Positions 8,538 to 17,459 of a stretch of DNA of 64,000 bases are shown here, one piece after another. The stretch's first letter is position 1, and every line of letters begins with the position of its first letter. The DNA is from Qipengyuania vulgaris (lineage in GTDB: Bacteria; Pseudomonadota; Alphaproteobacteria; Sphingomonadales; Sphingomonadaceae), in assembly GCF_009827325.1 (NCBI RefSeq), contig NZ_WTYC01000002.1, forward strand, positions 248,001 to 312,000. The letters run 5' to 3'. The notes under the pieces were generated by a model. The model saw only the letters and a program-made list of their open reading frames with translations, ran no database searches and was not told where the DNA came from. Position numbers and translations under genes: made by a program.

Positions 8538-10741
8538 TTGCTCTCGATGCGCCCTCCGCTCTCGAGCTGGTCGCGGATCTCCTCGTAGCGCTCTTCTTCT
8601 TCCCGGCGTCTTTCCTCGGCCCTTCGGCGCGCGGCTTCGATCGTCTCTTCATCGACACCGATGCCCCGATCGTCGAGCCTGATGTCGATCGGGATACCAT
8701 CGACTTCGGTACTGAAGACGGCCTCGCCATCGCGGATGCGGATGCGCGAATTGCCATCGCCCAGGGGAATGTCTTCGAGGTTCGGCACATCGAGCGGCTC
8801 GACCGGGCCCTCCGGATCGGGACTGGTGGTCGAGGCCGGACCTGAGGGAGCGGCAGACGCGCCAAGAGCCTGGCTTATGAAATCGCGCCAAATGCGGGCG
8901 GGCAGGCCGCCGCCCGATACGCCCTGCAGGGGCGAGTTGTCGTCATTGCCGATCCAGATGCCGACCACCAGATCGCCCGCATAGCCAACGAACACTGCAT
9001 CGCGATTGTCCTGCGTGGTGCCGGTCTTCCCGAAAGCCGGCATCGAAACACGTGCCGCGCTTCCCGTGCCGCTATCGATCGCGGCGCGCAGCAGGCGATC
9101 CATGTTCGCGCTGGTCGAGCCGGAAAAGCTCGACGGTCCATCGACCATGTTTTCGAACCACCCGCGATCCGGCGCAGGAAACGCGCGCGGTTCGACCGGA
9201 TAGGCATTCGCCGCCACTGCGGCATAGGCGGAAGTGAGTTCCAGCAGGCTCATGGTCGAAGTTCCCAGTGCCATACTGGGATCGCCCTGCGCGAGCGGAG
9301 ACGTCACGCCGAGGTCGCGCGCGGTCTCGATCACCTTCTCGCTGCCCACTTCGCCAAACAGGCGCACGGCGGCCACATTGCTCGACTGGGCGAAGGCCTG
9401 TTCGAGCGTCAGGCTTTCTGAGTAGCGCCCACCGGAATTCTCGGGCCGGTAGCCTCCCTGTTCGATCTTGGTGTTGGCGATTCGGTCGTCCGGGCTCCAT
9501 CCATCGCGCATCGCCGCAAGATAGACGAACAGCTTGAATGTGGACCCGGGCTGGCGCTTCGCCTGAGTCGCCCTGTTGAAAGGCGATTTCTCGTAATCCT
9601 TGCCGCCGATCATGGCGACGACCTCGCCATTGGGGCGCATTGCCACAAGTGCCACCTGCGCTTCACCTAGCGGCGCATTCGACGTTACGCGGCGGGCGAT
9701 ATTCTGCAGCCGCGCGTCGAGCGTGGTGGTCAGCGTCTGGCGCGAATACCCCGTTTCGGACATTTGCCGCGCTTCGGGCAGAGCCCAGTCGGCAAAATAG
9801 GTCCCCGTCGGAAGATCGCTCTTGAGCCTTACGTCGAGCGCGGGCGAACGCATGTTGCGCGCTTCCGCCTCGGTGATGAATCCCGCCGCGACCATCGACT
9901 GCACGACCAGTTCCATACGCTTCTCCGCCCGCTCGTAATGCCGGGTGGGTGCGTAAGCGCTCGGAGCCTGCAACAGCCCGGCGAGCATGGCCGCCTGGTT
10001 CGGCAAGAGGTTTTCCGGCTTGCGGTAGAAATAGTGAAGGCTCGCCGCGCGCAGACCATAGACGTTGTCGCCGAAATAGGCGTTCGACAGATAGCGTTCG
10101 AGGATTTCGTCCTTCGTCAGCCAGGCTTCCAGCCAGAAGGCGATCAGCGCCTCGCGCGCCTTGCGCGTCAGCGTGCGTTCGGGCGTCAGGAAGGTGAACT
10201 TGGCGAGTTGCTGGGTAATGGTGGAGCCGCCACCCGTCCCGGTGAAGGCCGCGCGGGCGATGCCGCGCGGGTCGACGCCCCAATGATCGTAGAACCGCCG
10301 GTCCTCGATTGCGAGGAACGCCTCGACCACATGCGGCGGCAGCGTATCGATATCGACCGGCTCGTCCACCACGGCCCCGTTGCGCGCAATCGGCGTACCG
10401 TCGGACGCGAGCAAGGTGATCTGCGGCGGCGCAATGGGTTCGAGCGACTTGTTCAGCGGCGCGGTAATCGCCAGCCAGGCTACCAGCGCGATGAAGAGCG
10501 CGAGCAGCACCGCGACGATGCGCGCGACCCACCAGCGCTTGCGGCGTCCGAACCAATGTTCCCGCTGCCACCATTTCTGCCGCTTGCGCTCTTCGGCGAG
10601 CACGGCATGGTCGACTGCGTCGAGCCGATCATCCCACGCATCGTCGTCGTCCCAGTCGTCGCTGAGCGAGTAATAGCCGCGATGGCCGGACATTTCCGGT
10701 TCGCGCTTCCTGCGTCGGAACATGGAGTCGATTACGCCCAT
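8534..10741 (-). CDS. Class A penicillin-binding protein (PBP1A family)
   Basis: 735 residues. Bifunctional inner-membrane peptidoglycan synthase. A cytoplasmic acidic/basic N-terminus precedes one membrane helix (about 73-92). The glycosyltransferase domain carries AIEDRRFYDHWGVDPRG with catalytic Glu146 and GGSTITQQLAK. The transpeptidase domain has the serine motif STFK (400-403), SSN (453-455) and KTGTT (572-576). The last 35 residues are Arg/Glu-rich and likely a coiled coil. Lies downstream of cobS on the same strand with a 50-bp gap; tail-to-tail CTAG overlap with the thioesterase gene. Confidence 0.95.
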   Translation of the reverse strand: MGVIDSMFRRRKREPEMSGHRGYYSLSDDWDDDDAWDDRLDAVDHAVLAEERKRQKWWQREHWFGRRKRWWVARIVAVLLALFIALVAWLAITAPLNKSLEPIAPPQITLLASDGTPIARNGAVVDEPVDIDTLPPHVVEAFLAIEDRRFYDHWGVDPRGIARAAFTGTGGGSTITQQLAKFTFLTPERTLTRKAREALIAFWLEAWLTKDEILERYLSNAYFGDNVYGLRAASLHYFYRKPENLLPNQAAMLAGLLQAPSAYAPTRHYERAEKRMELVVQSMVAAGFITEAEARNMRSPALDVRLKSDLPTGTYFADWALPEARQMSETGYSRQTLTTTLDARLQNIARRVTSNAPLGEAQVALVAMRPNGEVVAMIGGKDYEKSPFNRATQAKRQPGSTFKLFVYLAAMRDGWSPDDRIANTKIEQGGYRPENSGGRYSESLTLEQAFAQSSNVAAVRLFGEVGSEKVIETARDLGVTSPLAQGDPSMALGTSTMSLLELTSAYAAVAANAYPVEPRAFPAPDRGWFENMVDGPSSFSGSTSANMDRLLRAAIDSGTGSAARVSMPAFGKTGTTQDNRDAVFVGYAGDLVVGIWIGNDDNSPLQGVSGGGLPARIWRDFISQALGASAAPSGPASTTSPDPEGPVEPLDVPNLEDIPLGDGNSRIRIRDGEAVFSTEVDGIPIDIRLDDRGIGVDEETIEAARRRAEERRREEEERYEEIRDQLESGGRIESN

Positions 10742-10791
10742 CGGTTTACTGTGCTACACGCATAACACAGCCATGCATAGGCCATGCAACC

Positions 10792-11784
10792 TTAACTCTT
10801 GCCAACCACGCTCTCGGGCAGGTCTTCGCCGAAGACGCGCTGGTAATACTCGGCCACCAGCATGCGCTCTTCCTCGTCGCACTTGTTGAGGAACGACAGG
10901 CGGAAGGCGAAGCCGACATCCTTGAAGATCGCATAGTTCTGAGCCCAGGTGATCACCGTCCGCGGGCTCATCACGGTGGAGATGTCGCCGTTGATGAAGC
11001 CCTGCCGCGAAAGGTCGGCCACCTTGATCATATCGGCGAGGATCTTGGCATCGATCTCGGGATTCTTCGCTTCGACGATCTTCTGCTCGGTCTCGGCGGG
11101 CAGGTAATTCAGCGCGGTGACGATGTTCCAGCGGTCCATCTGGCCCTGGTTGATCGCCTGCGTGCCGTGATAAAGCCCGCTCGTATCGCCGAGCCCTACG
11201 GTGTTGGCCGTCGCGAAGAGGCGGAAGTTCGGATCGGGCCGGATCACGCGGTTCTGGTCCAGCAGGGTCAGCTTGCCCTGCTGTTCGAGCACGCGCTGGA
11301 TCACGAACATCACGTCCGGGCGGCCCGCATCATATTCGTCGAACACAAGCGCAACCGGATGCTGCAGCGCCCAGGGCAGCAGGCCTTCGCGGAATTCGGT
11401 CACCTGCAACCCGTCCCTGAGGACGATAGCATCGCGGCCGACCAGATCGATACGGCTGATATGCGCATCGAGATTGATGCGGATGCACGGCCAGTTGAGC
11501 CGTGCCGCGACCTGTTCGATGTGCGTCGATTTGCCGGTGCCGTGATAGCCCTGCACCATCACGCGGCGATCATGCGCGAAGCCGGCGAGGATGGCGAGCG
11601 TGGTATCCGCATCGAATACATAGGCTTCGTCGAGATCGGGCGTGCGCTCGTCCGGCTTCGAAAAGGCCGGGACCTTCCAGTCGATATCGATGCCGAAAGT
11701 CTCGCGCACGTCCACCTCGGTGTCGGGCGCGGCAAGCACGGTCTTAGAGGAAGGTTCGAAGCTCTTGTCGGTCATGTCATTCAT
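10792..11784 (-). CDS. cobS: CobS-type AAA+ ATPase (cobaltochelatase subunit family)
   Basis: 330 residues. In aerobic cobalamin synthesis CobS is the AAA+ motor of the CobN-CobS-CobT cobaltochelatase. Walker A is [10 protein letters not shown] and Walker B is [11 protein letters not shown]; the sensor-1 block is [14 protein letters not shown], typical of the MoxR/CobS clade. ATG at 11784 (MNDMTDK) is preferred over much longer frames. No cobT or cobN is beside it: the next gene downstream encodes a penicillin-binding protein. Either cobT lies elsewhere or this copy works with other partners. Confidence 0.9.
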   Translation of the reverse strand: MNDMTDKSFEPSSKTVLAAPDTEVDVRETFGIDIDWKVPAFSKPDERTPDLDEAYVFDADTTLAILAGFAHDRRVMVQGYHGTGKSTHIEQVAARLNWPCIRINLDAHISRIDLVGRDAIVLRDGLQVTEFREGLLPWALQHPVALVFDEYDAGRPDVMFVIQRVLEQQGKLTLLDQNRVIRPDPNFRLFATANTVGLGDTSGLYHGTQAINQGQMDRWNIVTALNYLPAETEQKIVEAKNPEIDAKILADMIKVADLSRQGFINGDISTVMSPRTVITWAQNYAIFKDVGFAFRLSFLNKCDEEERMLVAEYYQRVFGEDLPESVVGKS

Positions 11785-11839
11785 CGCCCCGGCGACGTAG
11801 GGATTTATCTCCGGCGCGCCAAGCCTATATTGGCTGGCG

Positions 11840-12685
11840 ATGCCGCAAACTCCCCTTTCCGAAAAGCTGCGCCTGAGGCTGGTCGACAAGGTTCGGGGCG
11901 TGTTCAACGATGTCGAAGACGGCGAGCAGCCCGTCCCGCCATCGGAGGAGGCACTGTTCGAAAAGGACACGCCGATCCGCATGGTCCACGCCGATATCGT
12001 GGCGATGATGGTCGGAGGTATTCGCGGGCTGCTGCTCCAGATGCTCCACCCCCACGCGTTGCAAGGAGTGCTCGATCATTCCAATTTCCGCAGCGACATG
12101 CATGGCCGGCTGCGGCGCACGGCGCGTTTCATCGCGGTGACGAGCTTCGGGCACAGGGATGACGCCAGGACAGCAATCGAGCGGGTCAACCGTATCCATG
12201 CCGCTGTCGGGGGCACGCTTCCGGACGGGGACCCCTACTCCGCCACCGATCCGCGCGTGCTCGCCTGGGTCCATGTGGCCGAGGCAACCAGCTTCCTCGC
12301 CGCCTATATGCGCCATGTCCGCCCCGATATGCCGGGCGGTGAGCAAGACGAATACTATCGCCAGTTCGCGATCATCGCCCGTGCACTGGGGGCCGATCCG
12401 GTGCCGACCGACCGGCGCGAGGCGGAGGCGATCTTCCGCGAGCTGCGCGCCGACCTGCGGACCAGCCCCGAAGCGCGCGAGATCGCCGATCTCGTTCTCA
12501 ACCAGAGACCGCAGGGCGCCCCGCCCGCCGTTCAGGCCATGCTCGGCGCGGAGGCAGTCGCCCTGCTCCCGCCCTTCGCCCGCTCGTTGCTCGGCCTTGA
12601 GCGCCCGGGCCTCACCGCCCTCCCCGCCCGCGCTGCGACATGGAGCATGGGCAAGACGCTGCGCTGGGCATTTCGGCAGGGGTGA
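11840..12685 (+). CDS. MpaB-family oxygenase (DUF2236)
   Basis: 281 residues, all alpha by appearance. The family covers haem-containing latex-clearing proteins and the mycophenolic-acid MpaB; enzymes in bacteria are mostly uncharacterised. Diagnostic blocks are [20 protein letters not shown] near residue 68, [13 protein letters not shown] near residue 97, and [17 protein letters not shown] near residue 140. The substrate is unknown. It stands divergent from cobS after 55 bp, with no plus-strand neighbour close by downstream, so it is probably monocistronic. Confidence 0.85.
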   Translation: MPQTPLSEKLRLRLVDKVRGVFNDVEDGEQPVPPSEEALFEKDTPIRMVHADIVAMMVGGIRGLLLQMLHPHALQGVLDHSNFRSDMHGRLRRTARFIAVTSFGHRDDARTAIERVNRIHAAVGGTLPDGDPYSATDPRVLAWVHVAEATSFLAAYMRHVRPDMPGGEQDEYYRQFAIIARALGADPVPTDRREAEAIFRELRADLRTSPEAREIADLVLNQRPQGAPPAVQAMLGAEAVALLPPFARSLLGLERPGLTALPARAATWSMGKTLRWAFRQG

Positions 12686-12738
12686 GACACGCGTTCGGCC
12701 GTGGCCGAAGTTGGAATGCCCTCCGCCTTTTTCGAGAC

Positions 12739-12756
12739 ATGGACCACATGGACCAC
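12739..12756. repeat. Tandem 9-bp repeat (ATGGACCAC x2) in a spacer element
   Basis: Two perfect adjacent copies of ATGGACCAC, followed after 18 bases by a second ACCGTT. The element sits in intergenic DNA 50 bp after a stop codon. No second copy of the element was noticed in the window, so a dispersed-repeat family is only a suspicion. Confidence 0.5.
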
Positions 12757-12883
12757 CGTTAAGGGGAAGAAAAAACCGTTGCGGCGTAAGGCCGGAAATG
12801 ACGCTCCGCGAGACGGCGTGGCTGACTACAGCGAGTCCCAAGCTTTTCTCTATTCAGACCAAGCGCGAGGTGATCCCTATCGG

Positions 12884-12913
12884 TTGACATATCCTATTGA
12901 TATGCAGTGTAAA
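12884..12913 (+). promoter_or_regulatory. Promoter-like pair overlapping a 6-bp inverted repeat
   Basis: TTGACA at 12884-12889 is followed after 18 bases by TGTAAA at 12908-12913. CATATC (12888-12893) and GATATG (12899-12904) form a perfect inverted repeat that overlaps the -35 box and spacer, the geometry of a repressed promoter. It points right, but no plus-strand gene follows before the oppositely oriented HxlR gene ends at 12985, so it may be a relic or drive an antisense transcript. Confidence 0.3.
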
Positions 12914-12984
12914 ACTAGTCTTCGGCGATGACTGCGGTTCACCCCAAGTCAGCTCTTTATGCGTTGATAGAAACTTGAAAAGTC

Positions 12985-13668
12985 TCACCCGATTTTCTCC
13001 GGCAGCTCGAACAACGCCATGAACTTATCTGCGGCGTTCAACTCGCCCTCGATGCGCGCGCCCACCTCCTCAGCCGGAACGCCGACGTAGAACATCGCGG
13101 CGAGCGAGGGTCCGGCGGGTGCAACGAAGATCGCGTCGCATTCCTCCGGTTCAATGCGTTGAACGGGCATCCGGCCGTCCGCCAGTTCCGCCACGAAGCC
13201 GACCTCGGGAAAACGGAAACCGATGCGCGTGCGCCAGTCGCCCGCCTTCCCCGGGTCCAGCATGGTGCGCAGCGAGAGCATGAAGCTCGTGGGTGACAGC
13301 GGCAGCGTGGGATCGTGCTGCGCGCTCTTCGCGGCCCAGCGGCCCAGTTCCTGGATCAGCGGCTCGGCGGCATAGCCCCATTCGGTGAGTTCATAGACCT
13401 GCGCGCCGGAAGGCGGCGGCAGCACGCGCTTCGCGAGGACATTGGCCGCTTCCAGCTTCTCCAGCCGTTCGGTCAGCACCTTGGCCGATATTCCGGGCAG
13501 GTTGGCCCGCAGCGCGGAAAAACGCAGAGGCCCAAACATTAATTCCCTGACTACGAGCAGCGACCACCGCTCGCCCACAAGTTCCATACCGAAGGCGGTA
13601 CCGCAGGCATCGTTATACCACTTGCCGTGCGCGCCCGACCCAGTTGTGGTTTCTTTTTGTAACTGCAT
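12985..13668 (-). CDS. HxlR-family transcriptional regulator
   Basis: 227 residues. The N-terminal 110 residues are an HxlR winged helix: CGTAFGMELVGERWSLLVVREL, FGPLRFSALRANLPGIS and VLTERLEKLEAANVL. Cys22 stands where thiol-sensing family members such as YodB and HypR carry their redox cysteine; a second Cys lies in the C-terminal half. The C-terminal ~110 residues form an added domain of unclear function, seen in a subset of longer HxlR proteins. Start at ATG 13668. It is divergent from the VOC/GST cluster, with 70 bp between starts that hold two direct repeats, so it probably controls that cluster and itself. Confidence 0.9.
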   Translation of the reverse strand: MQLQKETTTGSGAHGKWYNDACGTAFGMELVGERWSLLVVRELMFGPLRFSALRANLPGISAKVLTERLEKLEAANVLAKRVLPPPSGAQVYELTEWGYAAEPLIQELGRWAAKSAQHDPTLPLSPTSFMLSLRTMLDPGKAGDWRTRIGFRFPEVGFVAELADGRMPVQRIEPEECDAIFVAPAGPSLAAMFYVGVPAEEVGARIEGELNAADKFMALFELPEKIG

Positions 13669-13685
13669 AGTTGCTTTTTGTAACT
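13653..13685. promoter_or_regulatory. Two 12-bp direct repeats, probable HxlR operator
   Basis: CTTTTTGTAACT occurs at 13653-13664 and again at 13674-13685, start to start 21 bp, i.e. two helical turns. The left copy covers codons 2-5 of the HxlR gene and the right copy lies just upstream of its ATG, so binding would block both its transcription and the start of the divergent operon. Direct-repeat operators in tandem are known for HxlR of Bacillus. That these repeats are the site is inference. Confidence 0.55.
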
Positions 13686-13738
13686 CATCCGCCCATCAAA
13701 GGCAAGTTCCGAGTCGCAGAGCGAAAGGAAGACGACCG

Positions 13739-14158
13739 ATGACACAGATGATTTTCGTGAACCTCCCGGTCGCAGATCTGGACAGGTCCAAGGCGTTCTA
13801 CGAGGCGATCGGCTTCACCAATAATCCCATGTTCAGTGACGACACCGCCGCCTGCATGGTGCTGTCGGATGCGATCTACGTGATGCTGCTGACCCACGAA
13901 AAATGGGGTGATTTCACCACCAAGGCGATCCCCGTGGGCAAGGACAGCGCGCAGGTCATGCTGGCGATCAGCCGCGACAGCAGGGAAGCGGTCGATGCCG
14001 TTACCGAAGCCGCCGCCGCGCATGGCGGTACTCCGGACTGCAACCCCAAGCAGGACCTAGGCTTCATGTACGGTCGCAGCTTCGAAGACCCTGATGGCCA
14101 TATCTGGGAACCGCACTGGATGGACATGCAGGCAGCCGCCGAAGCGGTAGCGCAATAA
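13739..14158 (+). CDS. VOC-superfamily protein (glyoxalase-like), single domain
   Basis: 139 residues. The beta-alpha-beta-beta-beta pattern opens with MIFVNLPVADLDRSKAFYE and ends with SFEDPDGHIWEPHWMD, where the Glu is a usual metal ligand of the vicinal oxygen chelate fold. Closest in look to uncharacterised lactoylglutathione-lyase-like proteins, not to true GloA. The start at 13739 follows GAAAGGAAG at good distance. First gene of a co-directional run of eight, divergent from the HxlR gene. Confidence 0.85.
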   Translation: MTQMIFVNLPVADLDRSKAFYEAIGFTNNPMFSDDTAACMVLSDAIYVMLLTHEKWGDFTTKAIPVGKDSAQVMLAISRDSREAVDAVTEAAAAHGGTPDCNPKQDLGFMYGRSFEDPDGHIWEPHWMDMQAAAEAVAQ

Positions 14159-14191
14159 TCGCGCCGTAACATCGGCAATCCGAGGAGAGAG

Positions 14192-14911
14192 ATGATGAGC
14201 TATTTCGACGGTTTCGTGATCGCGGTTCCCACCGCCAACAGGCAGCAATTCACCGATCACGCCAATCAGGCAGACGCCGTGTTCAAGGAACAGGGAGCAA
14301 CGCGCATCGTGGAAGCCTGGGGCGACGATGTGCCCAAGGGCAAGGTCACCGATTTCCAGGGCGCCGTGCAGGCCAAGGACGACGAGACGGTCTTGTTCTC
14401 GTGGATCGAGTGGCCCGACAAGGCCACTCGCGACGAGGTCATGGCTCGCGTCGAAGAGTGGATGAAGGACCCCCGGATGGATCCGGAAAAGAACCCCATG
14501 CCCTTCGATGGCAAGCGGATGATCTATGGCGGGTTCGCGCCCTTGCTCGAAGAGGGGGAAGGCCGCCCGGGAAGCTATGTCGACGGCTTCATCATGGCCG
14601 TGCCGGATGCGAGAAAGGATGCCTACCACGACATGGCGGCCGGGGCCTGGCCGCTGTTCAAGGAATTCGGCGCGCTGCGGCTGGTCGAAACATGGGCCGA
14701 CGACGTCCCTGACGGCAAGGTCACAGATTTCCGCCGCGCGGTGAAGGCCGAGGCGGGAGAGCAGGTCGTCTTCTCCTTCATCGAATGGCCCGACAAGGAA
14801 ACGCGCGATGCGGGACAGAAGAAGATGATGCAACAGGATTTCGACGGCGAGATGCCGTTCGACGGCAAGCGCATGGTCATGGGCGGGTTCTGTCCGATCG
14901 TCGACCTTTGA
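14192..14911 (+). CDS. Tandem DUF1428 protein (two fused copies)
   Basis: 239 residues made of two DUF1428 domains of about 115 residues, joined by a short EEGEGRPGS linker. Paired blocks: YFDGFVIAVP / YVDGFIMAVP; WGDDVPKGKVTDF / WADDVPDGKVTDF; FSWIEWPDKATRDE / FSFIEWPDKETRDA; MPFDGKRMIYGGF / MPFDGKRMVMGGF. DUF1428 is normally a single ferredoxin-like alpha+beta domain of unknown function that dimerises, so this looks like a covalent dimer. Well-placed GAGGAGAGAG precedes the ATG. The stop is followed within 12 bp by the next gene. Confidence 0.88.
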   Translation: MMSYFDGFVIAVPTANRQQFTDHANQADAVFKEQGATRIVEAWGDDVPKGKVTDFQGAVQAKDDETVLFSWIEWPDKATRDEVMARVEEWMKDPRMDPEKNPMPFDGKRMIYGGFAPLLEEGEGRPGSYVDGFIMAVPDARKDAYHDMAAGAWPLFKEFGALRLVETWADDVPDGKVTDFRRAVKAEAGEQVVFSFIEWPDKETRDAGQKKMMQQDFDGEMPFDGKRMVMGGFCPIVDL

Positions 14912-14922
14912 GAAACGACGCG

Positions 14923-15576
14923 GTGGCCGATACCGTAACTATCTGGACGCTCGACTGGGTGCCTGAAATGCCTCGCGGGTTCGTGCGCGACTTGCGACTG
15001 CGCTGGGCGTGCGAGGAAGCGGGCGTCCCCTACCGGATCGAGACGGTGGCGTTCGACGACCGTCATACCAATCACCTCGACGCCCAGCCATTCGGACAGG
15101 TGCCGATGCTGCAGGACCGCGATCTGCACCTGTTCGAGAGCGGGGCGTGCCTGATGCACCTCGCGCACAAGAGCGAGGCGCTGATCCCGCCGGGTTCGAC
15201 CCGCAGGATCGAAGTGCTCCAATGGGTCATGGCAGCGCTCAATTCAATCGAGATGGTGTCCATGCCCTGGATCGTCCTGAAATGGTCGGAGCTGGAGTTC
15301 GCCTCCATCACCGACTGGCTGGACAAGCGGCTGGAGCAGATGGAGGCCGTGCTGGCCGAGCGCGAATGGCTGGCGGGCGACCAGTTTAGCGCAGCGGACC
15401 TGATGATGGCCGACGTGCTGCGCGTCGATCTGGTCCGCAAGCACGGCGATCGACCGGCAAGCGAAGCCTATGTTGCGCGAATGACCGAACGGCCCGCCTT
15501 CCGCAAGGCGCATGCCGACCAGATGGCCCATTTCGCGGCCGCTGACGCAAGAAGAGAGGAAGTTTCAAATGGCTGA
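14923..15576 (+). CDS. Glutathione S-transferase family protein (first of three in the cluster)
   Basis: 217 residues from GTG 14923; TTG 14908, overlapping the previous stop, is the alternative. An N-terminal thioredoxin-like domain (WACEEAGVPYRIETVAF, PFGQVPMLQD, LFESGACLMHLA) is followed by an all-helical domain with WLAGDQFSAADLMMADVLR, the N-capping/hydrophobic staple region of GST C-domains. Members conjugate or reduce electrophiles with glutathione. The substrate cannot be told. Overlaps the following VOC gene by 8 bp. Confidence 0.87.
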   Translation: MADTVTIWTLDWVPEMPRGFVRDLRLRWACEEAGVPYRIETVAFDDRHTNHLDAQPFGQVPMLQDRDLHLFESGACLMHLAHKSEALIPPGSTRRIEVLQWVMAALNSIEMVSMPWIVLKWSELEFASITDWLDKRLEQMEAVLAEREWLAGDQFSAADLMMADVLRVDLVRKHGDRPASEAYVARMTERPAFRKAHADQMAHFAAADARREEVSNG

Positions 15577-16351
15577 CAAGCAGGGCGATTTCGTCTGGTA
15601 CGAACTGATGACCACAGATGCCGACGCGGCGCAGGCGTTCTACGAACCGCTGCTCGGCTGGAAATTCGCGGGCAGCGACATGCCGGGCATCGATTACCGG
15701 ATCGGCAGCAAGGACGGCACCCAAGTCGTCGGCCTGCTGGAACTGACCGGGGACATGACGAAGGGCGGCGCGCGCCCGGCATGGATCGGCTATATCGCGG
15801 CCGACGACATCCACGCCTCGATCACGGATCTGAAAGACAGGGGCGGGCAACTCCACATGGGGCCAAACCACCTCGAAGGCGTGGGCCACATGGCGCTGGT
15901 TGCCGACCCGCAGGGCGTGCCGTTCTACTTGATGCAGACCGAGGGCGAAGGCCCGGCGACATCTTTCGCCAAATACGAGCCGAAAGTCGGCCACTGTGCC
16001 TGGAATGAGCTGGTAATCGATGATCCGGACGCCGCCGACGCCTTCTATACCGGCATGTTCGGATGGCAGAAGGGTGAGGCGATGGATATGGGCGAGATGG
16101 GCGTCTACCAGATGTTCACGCAGGACGATTATGGCCTAGGCGCGATCATGAAGCGCCCGGAGCAGATGCCCGTCTCCGCCTGGGCCTTTTACTTCCGCGT
16201 GCCCGAAATCGAGGCGGCCAGAAGCCACGTTGAGAGCAGCGGCGGACAGGTGGTCAACGGCCCGATGGAAATTCCCGGCGGCGAATATGTCTGCCAGGGC
16301 TTCGACCCGCAGGGTGCCTTCTTCTCGATCATCGGACCCAAGGGAACCTGA
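15569..16351 (+). CDS. Two-domain VOC-superfamily protein
   Basis: 260 residues with two VOC modules, about residues 6-122 and 134-258. Each begins with the family pattern: FVWYELMTTDADAAQAFYE and CAWNELVIDDPDAADAFYT. The first ends with ADPQGVPFYLMQ and the second with FDPQGAFFSIIG. This architecture is common in CFP-30/YdcJ-like hydroxylase-type VOC proteins of unknown substrate. ATG 15569 is placed behind AGAGAGGAAG and lies 8 bp inside the GST gene; the next GST gene starts 3 bp after its stop. Confidence 0.88.
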   Translation: MADKQGDFVWYELMTTDADAAQAFYEPLLGWKFAGSDMPGIDYRIGSKDGTQVVGLLELTGDMTKGGARPAWIGYIAADDIHASITDLKDRGGQLHMGPNHLEGVGHMALVADPQGVPFYLMQTEGEGPATSFAKYEPKVGHCAWNELVIDDPDAADAFYTGMFGWQKGEAMDMGEMGVYQMFTQDDYGLGAIMKRPEQMPVSAWAFYFRVPEIEAARSHVESSGGQVVNGPMEIPGGEYVCQGFDPQGAFFSIIGPKGT

Positions 16352-16354
16352 GCC

Positions 16355-16984
16355 ATGGCCGATTACACCCTCTTCACCAATCCGATGAGCCGCGGGCAGA
16401 TTGCGCGCTGGGCGTTGCATGAGGCAGCTGCGGATTACGATACCGAGTTGGTCGACTGGCAGGACAAACCGCAGGCGCTGCTCGACGTGAACCCGATGGG
16501 CAAGGTCCCCACCCTCGTCCATCATCATCTTGGGCACGACCATGTCATCACCGAATGCGCTGCGATCTGCCATTACCTCGGGGCCATGCAGGCTCCGGAG
16601 CTTGGCCCCAAAGCAGAAGAAATGGCGGACTATTTTCGCCTGCTCTTCTTTGCGGCCGGACCGATAGAGCAAGCCGTCGTCTCGCGTTCGATGGGCTGGT
16701 CGGTCGACGATCCGCAGAAACAGGGCATGCTCGGCTTCGGCAGTTACGAGAAGGCGATGGATGCCTTCGAAACGCTGCTGTCGGATCGCGACTACGTCTG
16801 CGGCGAGCGCTTCACCATGGCCGATGTTTATGTCGGCAGCCAGGTCGACTGGGGCCTCAGCTTCGGCTCGATCCCCAAGCGGCAGGTGTTCGAGGATTAT
16901 GCCGGCAGGCTGCGCGAACGCCCGGCGTACATGACGGCCAAGGCGATCGACATGAAGCTTATCGAGGAGGTCCAGAATGGCTGA
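16355..16984 (+). CDS. Glutathione S-transferase family protein (second of three)
   Basis: 209 residues. N-terminal thioredoxin fold with TNPMSRGQIARWALHEA (the SRG/S near the start is the glutathione-activating region in beta/theta-like GSTs), NPMGKVPTLVHH and ITECAAICHYL; C-terminal helices include YVCGERFTMADVYVGSQVDW. Substrate unknown. It starts three bases after the VOC stop and ends 8 bp inside the next VOC gene, so the GST and VOC genes here are translationally linked. Confidence 0.88.
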   Translation: MADYTLFTNPMSRGQIARWALHEAAADYDTELVDWQDKPQALLDVNPMGKVPTLVHHHLGHDHVITECAAICHYLGAMQAPELGPKAEEMADYFRLLFFAAGPIEQAVVSRSMGWSVDDPQKQGMLGFGSYEKAMDAFETLLSDRDYVCGERFTMADVYVGSQVDWGLSFGSIPKRQVFEDYAGRLRERPAYMTAKAIDMKLIEEVQNG

Positions 16985-17456
16985 CAAACTCACCACCGTG
17001 CTCTGGTATGATGGCGATGCGGACGAAGCCGCCCGCTTCTATGCCGAGACTTTCCCCGACAGCTCGGTCGGCACGATCTTCCGAGCCCCCTCCGATTTCC
17101 CCAGCGGCAGCAAGGGCGACGCGCTGACAGTCGAATTCACCCTCCTCGGCCGCGCCTTTTCCGGCCTCAACGGCGGGGACCTGTTCAAGCCCAACGAAAG
17201 CGTCAGCTTCATGGTCGTAACCGAGGACCAGGCCGAAACCGACCGTTATTGGAACGCGATTGTCGGCAATGGCGGGCAGGAAAGCGAATGCGGCTGGTGC
17301 AAGGACAAGTGGGGCTTCAGCTGGCAGATCACTCCGCGCACGCTGCTCGAATCGCAAGCGGCAGGCGGCGAGGAGGCCCGGCGCGCATTCGAAGCGATGA
17401 TGACCATGCAGAAGATCAACGTCGCGGCGATCGACGCTGCCCGGAAGGGAGACTGA
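16977..17456 (+). CDS. PhnB-like VOC-superfamily protein
   Basis: 159 residues. The start LTTVLWYDGDADEAARFY and the end WGFSWQITPRTLLESQ place it in the PhnB/3-demethylubiquinone-methyltransferase-like VOC group; the name of that group is historical and no methyltransferase motif is present. Function unknown. The ATG lies 8 bp inside the preceding GST gene; the next gene follows after 3 bp. The spacing pattern repeats that of the earlier GST-VOC junction. Confidence 0.87.
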   Translation: MADKLTTVLWYDGDADEAARFYAETFPDSSVGTIFRAPSDFPSGSKGDALTVEFTLLGRAFSGLNGGDLFKPNESVSFMVVTEDQAETDRYWNAIVGNGGQESECGWCKDKWGFSWQITPRTLLESQAAGGEEARRAFEAMMTMQKINVAAIDAARKGD

Positions 17457-17459
17457 ACG

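Larger units (their letters stand above)
12686..12984. other. 299-bp gene-free spacer between MpaB-type gene and HxlR gene
   Basis: No open frame here looks protein-like. It contains two tandem copies of ATGGACCAC (12739-12756), ACCGTT twice (12755-12760 and 12775-12780) around an A-rich stretch, and an AT-richer right half with a promoter-like pair and inverted repeat listed separately. The lower GC of the right half suggests a decayed or foreign remnant. Confidence 0.5.
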
